Positions 60,807 through 64,000 of a stretch of 64,000 nucleotides of DNA are shown piece after piece. The notes under the pieces are model-generated. The model saw only the letters and a program-made list of their open reading frames with translations, was not told where the DNA came from and did not search any database. Both the position numbers and the translations under genes were made by a program. Origin of the DNA: Massilia frigida (GTDB lineage: Bacteria > Pseudomonadota > Gammaproteobacteria > Burkholderiales > Burkholderiaceae_D). The stretch covers positions 80,099 to 144,098 of the forward strand of contig NZ_WHJG01000016.1 in the NCBI RefSeq assembly GCF_011682175.1, given 5' to 3'. The stretch's first letter is position 1. The number at the start of each line of letters is the position of its first letter.

Positions 60807-63137
60807 ATGCAAACGGCAAGAGACAAGATTCGCGAACTGCGCAGCCTGCACGAAGATGGCCTGTTAAGCCAGCAGGAGTTCGACAGCCGCAAGAATGCCA
60901 TCCTGGACGCGGAATACGCCCCGCCCGGCGGCAGCGGCACGCCCATGGCGCCGCCGGCGATTCACATCCGCCAGGGCACCGAGATCGGGCTGATGGCGGG
61001 CCAGGAGATCGGCCCGCAAAACCGCCGCTACCGGCTGGAACAGCTGATCGCGCAGGGCGGCATGGGCCAGGTGTGGCAGGCAATCGACCTGGCGACCCAC
61101 GCCGAACTCGGTCACAGCGCGATGGTCGCGCTCAAGATCCTGCCGCCGCAGCTGACCCAGAGCGCCACCCACGCCAAGCTGCTGATCGAAGAAGCGACGC
61201 AGGCGCGCCGCCTGGCGCACGAACACATCGTGCGGGTCTACGAATGGGCGCAGGACCCGGCCACGTCGAGCTATTTCATCATCATGGAATGTCTCGAAGG
61301 CGAGGACCTCGACAGCCTGCTGGCGCGCGAAGGCACCTTGAGCCTGGCGCGCGTGCAGGAGCTGCTGGCGCCGATTGCCGAGGCCTTGCAGTACGCATGG
61401 CAGAAGCACAAGCTGGTTCACCGCGACATCAAGCCGGGCAATGTGTTCGTCACCAAAAAGGGCGAGGTCAAGCTGCTCGACTTCGGCATCGCCGCGCGTG
61501 CGCGCAGCAGTGCAAGCAGCATCGGCCTGGAGGCGCCCGGCAACTCGGGCACGGCCGGCTATCGCGCGCCGGAGGCTGGCACGCTGCAACGCCAGCCGAG
61601 CCGCGCGCTCGACGTGTATGCGGTGGCGGTGATGATCTACCAGATGGTGGAAGGGCACATGCCGTTCGACGGGCCGCGCAGCGCCAGTCACGAGCCGCCG
61701 CGCCCCGAGGCGCTGTCGGCGCGCGAGTGGGATGCGTTGCGCAGTGGCTTTGCCTTCGATCCGGACCAGCGGCCGGCCACGGTGCCGGACCTGCTGGCCT
61801 CCTTGCGCGGGGCGGTGGGGCCGTCGCCGCAGGAGCTGGCGGTGCAGCAGGCCGCGCAGCACGCGCAGGAGCAGGCCGCACAAGCGGCGCAGCAGGCGGC
61901 GTCGCGCGCGCAGGATGAGCAGCGCGCGCGGCAGCTCGCGGTGCAGCGCAAGACGGAGGCGGAGGCCCTCCTGCTCAAGGAAAAACAGCGCAAGGAGCAG
62001 GAGGCGATCGAGCGCGCCGAAGCCGATGCGGCCAAGCGCGAACGCAAGGAAGCGCTGCGCCAGCAGTTGCGCGAGCGGCGCGAGGCGGACTTCGAGAAGG
62101 AGCGCAAGGCGCGCGAGGAACAGCAGCGCAAGGCCATGCAGGCCAAGGCCGTGGCGGCGTATCGCGCCGAGCAGCAGCGCGCACGTGAAGAGATGGCCGA
62201 ACGCAGCGCTGCCGAGCGCGGCCCGGCCGAGCGCGGCCCGGCCGAACGCGGCCCGGCCGAACAGACGTCTGAAGTCCCGCTTCAACTGCCGGAAGCAGGC
62301 GGCCCGGTGCCCGACAACGAAGGGGTTCTGCGCGACCGCTTTCTGGACGGGACGGGCAAGGGGCCGGAGCTGGTCTTGCTGCCGACCGGGCGCTTCCAGA
62401 TGGGGTCGCCGGAGCATGAGCGGAAGGTCGCGATGCGGGCCGGTTCGCAGCAATCGTGGGTGGAGCGCGAAACGCCGCAGCATTGGGTCGGCATCGTGCA
62501 TCCGCTGGCAATGGGGCGCTACCCCGTCACGGTGGGCGAGTGGCGCCAGTTCGTGCGCGCCACCGGCTGGCAACCGCATGGCGAGGTCAATTGGGCCGAC
62601 CCGGGGTTTGCCCAGACCGACGACCATCCGGTGGTGGGCGTGACCTGGCACGACGCGCAGAAGTATGTGCGCTGGCTGAGCGAGAAGACCGGACAGACCT
62701 ACCGCCTGCCGAGCGAAGCGGAATGGGAGTATGCCTGCCGCGCCGGCACCAAGACCGCATTCAGCTTTGGCGACGAGATCGATACCACGCTGGCCAACTA
62801 CGACGGCAACTACACCTACAACGGCAGTCCCAAGGGCGAGTACCGCCAGGGCACCACGCGCGCCGGGCTGTTCGCGCCCAATCCATGGGGGCTGTACGAC
62901 ATGCACGGCAACGTGTGGGAGTGGGTGCAGGACACGGTGCACGACAATTATGAGGGCGCGCCGCACACCGGCGAGGCGTGGGAGCAGGGCGGGGACCAGA
63001 GCCGGCGCATCCTGCGCGGCGGCTCGTGGCTGTACAACCCGCGCTATCTGCGTTCGGCGCTGCGCAATGGATTCTCGGCGCAGCTCAGTAACGATATTGT
63101 CGGGTTTCGCGTAGCGCGCAATATCATCTCGCCCTGA
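60807..63137 (+). CDS. SHOCT-Ser/Thr kinase-coiled coil-SUMF1-like fusion protein
   Basis: A 776-residue soluble protein. Residues 7-33 form a SHOCT motif (DKIRELRSLHEDGLLSQQEF). The kinase domain (75-345) is complete: GGMGQVW, Lys110 in VALKIL, HRDIKPGN with Asp207, DFG with Asp225, and GTAGYRAPE. A long charged coiled coil (355-470) and a GPAER repeat lead to a SUMF1/EgtB/PvdO-type domain (535-776) with NPWGLYDMHGNVWEWVQD and RRILRGGSW. The cysteines that bind copper in true formylglycine-generating enzymes are missing (WLYNPRYLRSALRNG). The start ATG lies 8 bases after the SPFH gene. Kinase substrates may be the other cluster members. Confidence 0.85.
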   Translation: MQTARDKIRELRSLHEDGLLSQQEFDSRKNAILDAEYAPPGGSGTPMAPPAIHIRQGTEIGLMAGQEIGPQNRRYRLEQLIAQGGMGQVWQAIDLATHAELGHSAMVALKILPPQLTQSATHAKLLIEEATQARRLAHEHIVRVYEWAQDPATSSYFIIMECLEGEDLDSLLAREGTLSLARVQELLAPIAEALQYAWQKHKLVHRDIKPGNVFVTKKGEVKLLDFGIAARARSSASSIGLEAPGNSGTAGYRAPEAGTLQRQPSRALDVYAVAVMIYQMVEGHMPFDGPRSASHEPPRPEALSAREWDALRSGFAFDPDQRPATVPDLLASLRGAVGPSPQELAVQQAAQHAQEQAAQAAQQAASRAQDEQRARQLAVQRKTEAEALLLKEKQRKEQEAIERAEADAAKRERKEALRQQLRERREADFEKERKAREEQQRKAMQAKAVAAYRAEQQRAREEMAERSAAERGPAERGPAERGPAEQTSEVPLQLPEAGGPVPDNEGVLRDRFLDGTGKGPELVLLPTGRFQMGSPEHERKVAMRAGSQQSWVERETPQHWVGIVHPLAMGRYPVTVGEWRQFVRATGWQPHGEVNWADPGFAQTDDHPVVGVTWHDAQKYVRWLSEKTGQTYRLPSEAEWEYACRAGTKTAFSFGDEIDTTLANYDGNYTYNGSPKGEYRQGTTRAGLFAPNPWGLYDMHGNVWEWVQDTVHDNYEGAPHTGEAWEQGGDQSRRILRGGSWLYNPRYLRSALRNGFSAQLSNDIVGFRVARNIISP
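62211..62260 (+). repeat. 15-base tandem repeat in the kinase gene linker
   Basis: Three copies of about GCCGAGCGCGGCCCG and a partial fourth encode AERGP repeats between coiled coil and SUMF1-like domain. It acts as a linker and may vary in length. Confidence 0.8.
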
Positions 63138-63233
63138 CAGTTTACCTTGCCACGGGTGCGCCGCCAGCCCGATACTGGCCGTTTCAATGTCCAGATGCTG
63201 TTCATCATGCGGCACTTCACCACCTTAAAGATA

Positions 63234-63539
63234 ATGTTACCTGCTAATCCACCTCCCGATTTCCTTCCAGTTTTCGAGTTTGTTAATAAACTCTCGACCC
63301 CAATCACGCTTTATCTGGAGCTGGCGCCCCAGGAGTTCGAATTGTTACCGGGCGATGCGGTGCAGGTATTCGTTTATAAGGAGGATGATACCTTTCCGAT
63401 TCATCTGGAACTTGGCGACGGCTATCTTTCAATTCATCCTTATCGGAGTTGGGGAAACTGGTACGTGTACAAAAACGGCGAGGATGTCTCTGGACCGCCT
63501 TACCGGACACCCTATACCAAGCCATTCGTTTTCACCTGA
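63234..63539 (+). CDS. small unknown protein after the kinase gene
   Basis: A 101-residue soluble, beta-rich protein from ATG 63234 (LPANPPPDFLPVFEFVNKLS). It contains YLELAPQEFELLPGDAVQVF and LSIHPYRSWGNWYVYKNGED. I know no family; the shape resembles small immunity-like or cupin-like proteins. The frame is open back to 63147. Its lower GC content differs from the kinase gene and may mean later arrival. It is on the same strand, 96 bases after the kinase stop. Confidence 0.5.
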   Translation: MLPANPPPDFLPVFEFVNKLSTPITLYLELAPQEFELLPGDAVQVFVYKEDDTFPIHLELGDGYLSIHPYRSWGNWYVYKNGEDVSGPPYRTPYTKPFVFT

Positions 63540-63951
63540 CGTATGTCTGCAGCTGGCTCCCGGCGGCGTGGACGGTTCCGGCATGCGAGTTGCGCAGCGT
63601 ACGTGTCATTGCGCCACCTCGCTGCCCAATCCACCCAAGTTAAGACATTTCAGCAATTTTTCTGACTCATGGCTTTGTGTGGTTTTGGGCCCGGATTTCG
63701 TGGCCTTGAAAGATTGGGCCGGCGGCGATATGTCCGGCCGGCAATCAAGTCGAGCAGTCCCCGCAGCAGCCTGGCAACCTTTCTGCCGATCTGTCCGCCA
63801 AGCAGAAAAATGGGCATTAATGGCTTGAGCGCGGTGTGGGCGTAGGCATGATTGACGCGCGTGCTCTCGGGCCGATCCGCGTCGGCCCAATGACGTTTCC
63901 GGTGAAACTTGACATCGGCTATGCTGTGAGGTTCTACCGTCCCGGAGTGCG
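63540..63951. other. gene-poor region with a minus-strand coding remnant
   Basis: A 412-base stretch without a confident gene. On the minus strand a frame ending at TGA 63650-63652 reads DVKFHRKRHWADADRPESTR, then MPIFLLGGQIGRKVARLLRG and a basic tail TYRRRPNLSRPRNPGPKPHK. It opens near 63940 without a start codon. The hydrophobic-then-basic tail is weakly like the C-terminus of IS4-type transposases, so it may be an insertion sequence relic. This is only a possibility. Confidence 0.25.
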
Positions 63952-64000
63952 GTCAAGGGCGGCGCGCGCTGCGCGCGTGCCGGCGTAGCGCACCCTTGAC
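63952..64000. repeat. long inverted repeat at window end
   Basis: GTCAAGGG (63952-63959) and CCCTTGAC (63993-64000) enclose GGCGCGCGC-TGC-GCGCGTGCC, so the whole 49 bases can fold into an imperfect hairpin. It looks like an intergenic mobile repeat or terminator-like structure. Its further extent is outside the window. Confidence 0.55.

Noticed and set aside
60864..63215. Minus-strand frame opposite the kinase/SUMF1 gene
   Set aside because: It is antisense to a complete kinase domain and has shadow composition.

Overview
The window is a high-GC proteobacterial chromosome segment. Gene order, codon use, the many two-component proteins, a PEP-CTERM protein, DUF4402/chaperone fimbrial genes and GGGGTC-T-GACCCC intergenic repeats all suggest a betaproteobacterium of the Oxalobacteraceae (Massilia, Duganella or Janthinobacterium type). 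This placement is inference; there is no rRNA here. One tRNA gene (Arg, anticodon ACG) is present. I see no CRISPR array, intact prophage or intact insertion sequence.

Layout. 1-2462 (minus): a chaperone/usher-type surface-structure operon with two DUF4402 pilin-like proteins, a PapD-like chaperone and the start of an usher-like protein cut by the window edge. 2837-4874: a LytS/LytR-type two-component pair. 5009-10332: a secreted Gly/His-rich protein, an NDH-2 type dehydrogenase, two histidine kinases and a small acidic protein. 10473-16593 (minus): signalling genes (REC-GGDEF, a PAS-PAS-PAS-GAF hybrid kinase, a PAS-REC protein) with a MetE-like methyltransferase embedded among them. 16881-22095: a rearranged region with a truncated DUF6088 antitoxin-like remnant, a polysaccharide deacetylase and a decayed beta-lactamase regulatory locus. 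In that locus twin BlaI-type operators precede a BlaI-HTH/M23 peptidase fusion, a TonB receptor and a frameshifted class D beta-lactamase. 22687-27133: an operon of TonB receptor, YfiR and CHASE8-HAMP hybrid kinase.

27203-31771: a PEP-CTERM protein, tRNA-Arg, an ArsR/AHSA1 pair behind a perfect palindrome, YceI, an ArsR-controlled Old Yellow Enzyme and DUF1304. 31933-35277: a large repeat protein gene interrupted by one in-frame TGA. 35356-36775: a guanidine-II (mini-ykkC) riboswitch with a SugE/Gdx exporter, then a hydroxyproline epimerase. 36794-37534: an aerolysin/ETX-MTX2-like pore-forming protein. 37757-51024: mostly metabolic and stress genes (aspartoacylase-like, pirin, azoreductase, LysR, nitroreductase, zeta toxin pair, membrane C13 peptidase, phosphatidylserine decarboxylase, MFS, HD hydrolase, RNase H, a YXWGXW/Asp-repeat secreted protein).

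51254-63137 is the most unusual block: seven co-directional, tightly packed genes. They encode a transpeptidase (PBP) with a large unknown N-terminus, a protein with an HTH-like tail, a small unknown protein, an SPFH-like protein, a duplicated Lon-protease-like (S16) domain protein, a zinc-ribbon/SPFH/coiled-coil/zinc-ribbon protein, and a SHOCT/Ser-Thr kinase/coiled-coil/SUMF1-like fusion. I read it as one candidate multi-protein system, possibly an envelope-stress or conflict system organised on an SPFH scaffold. No function can be proved from sequence alone.
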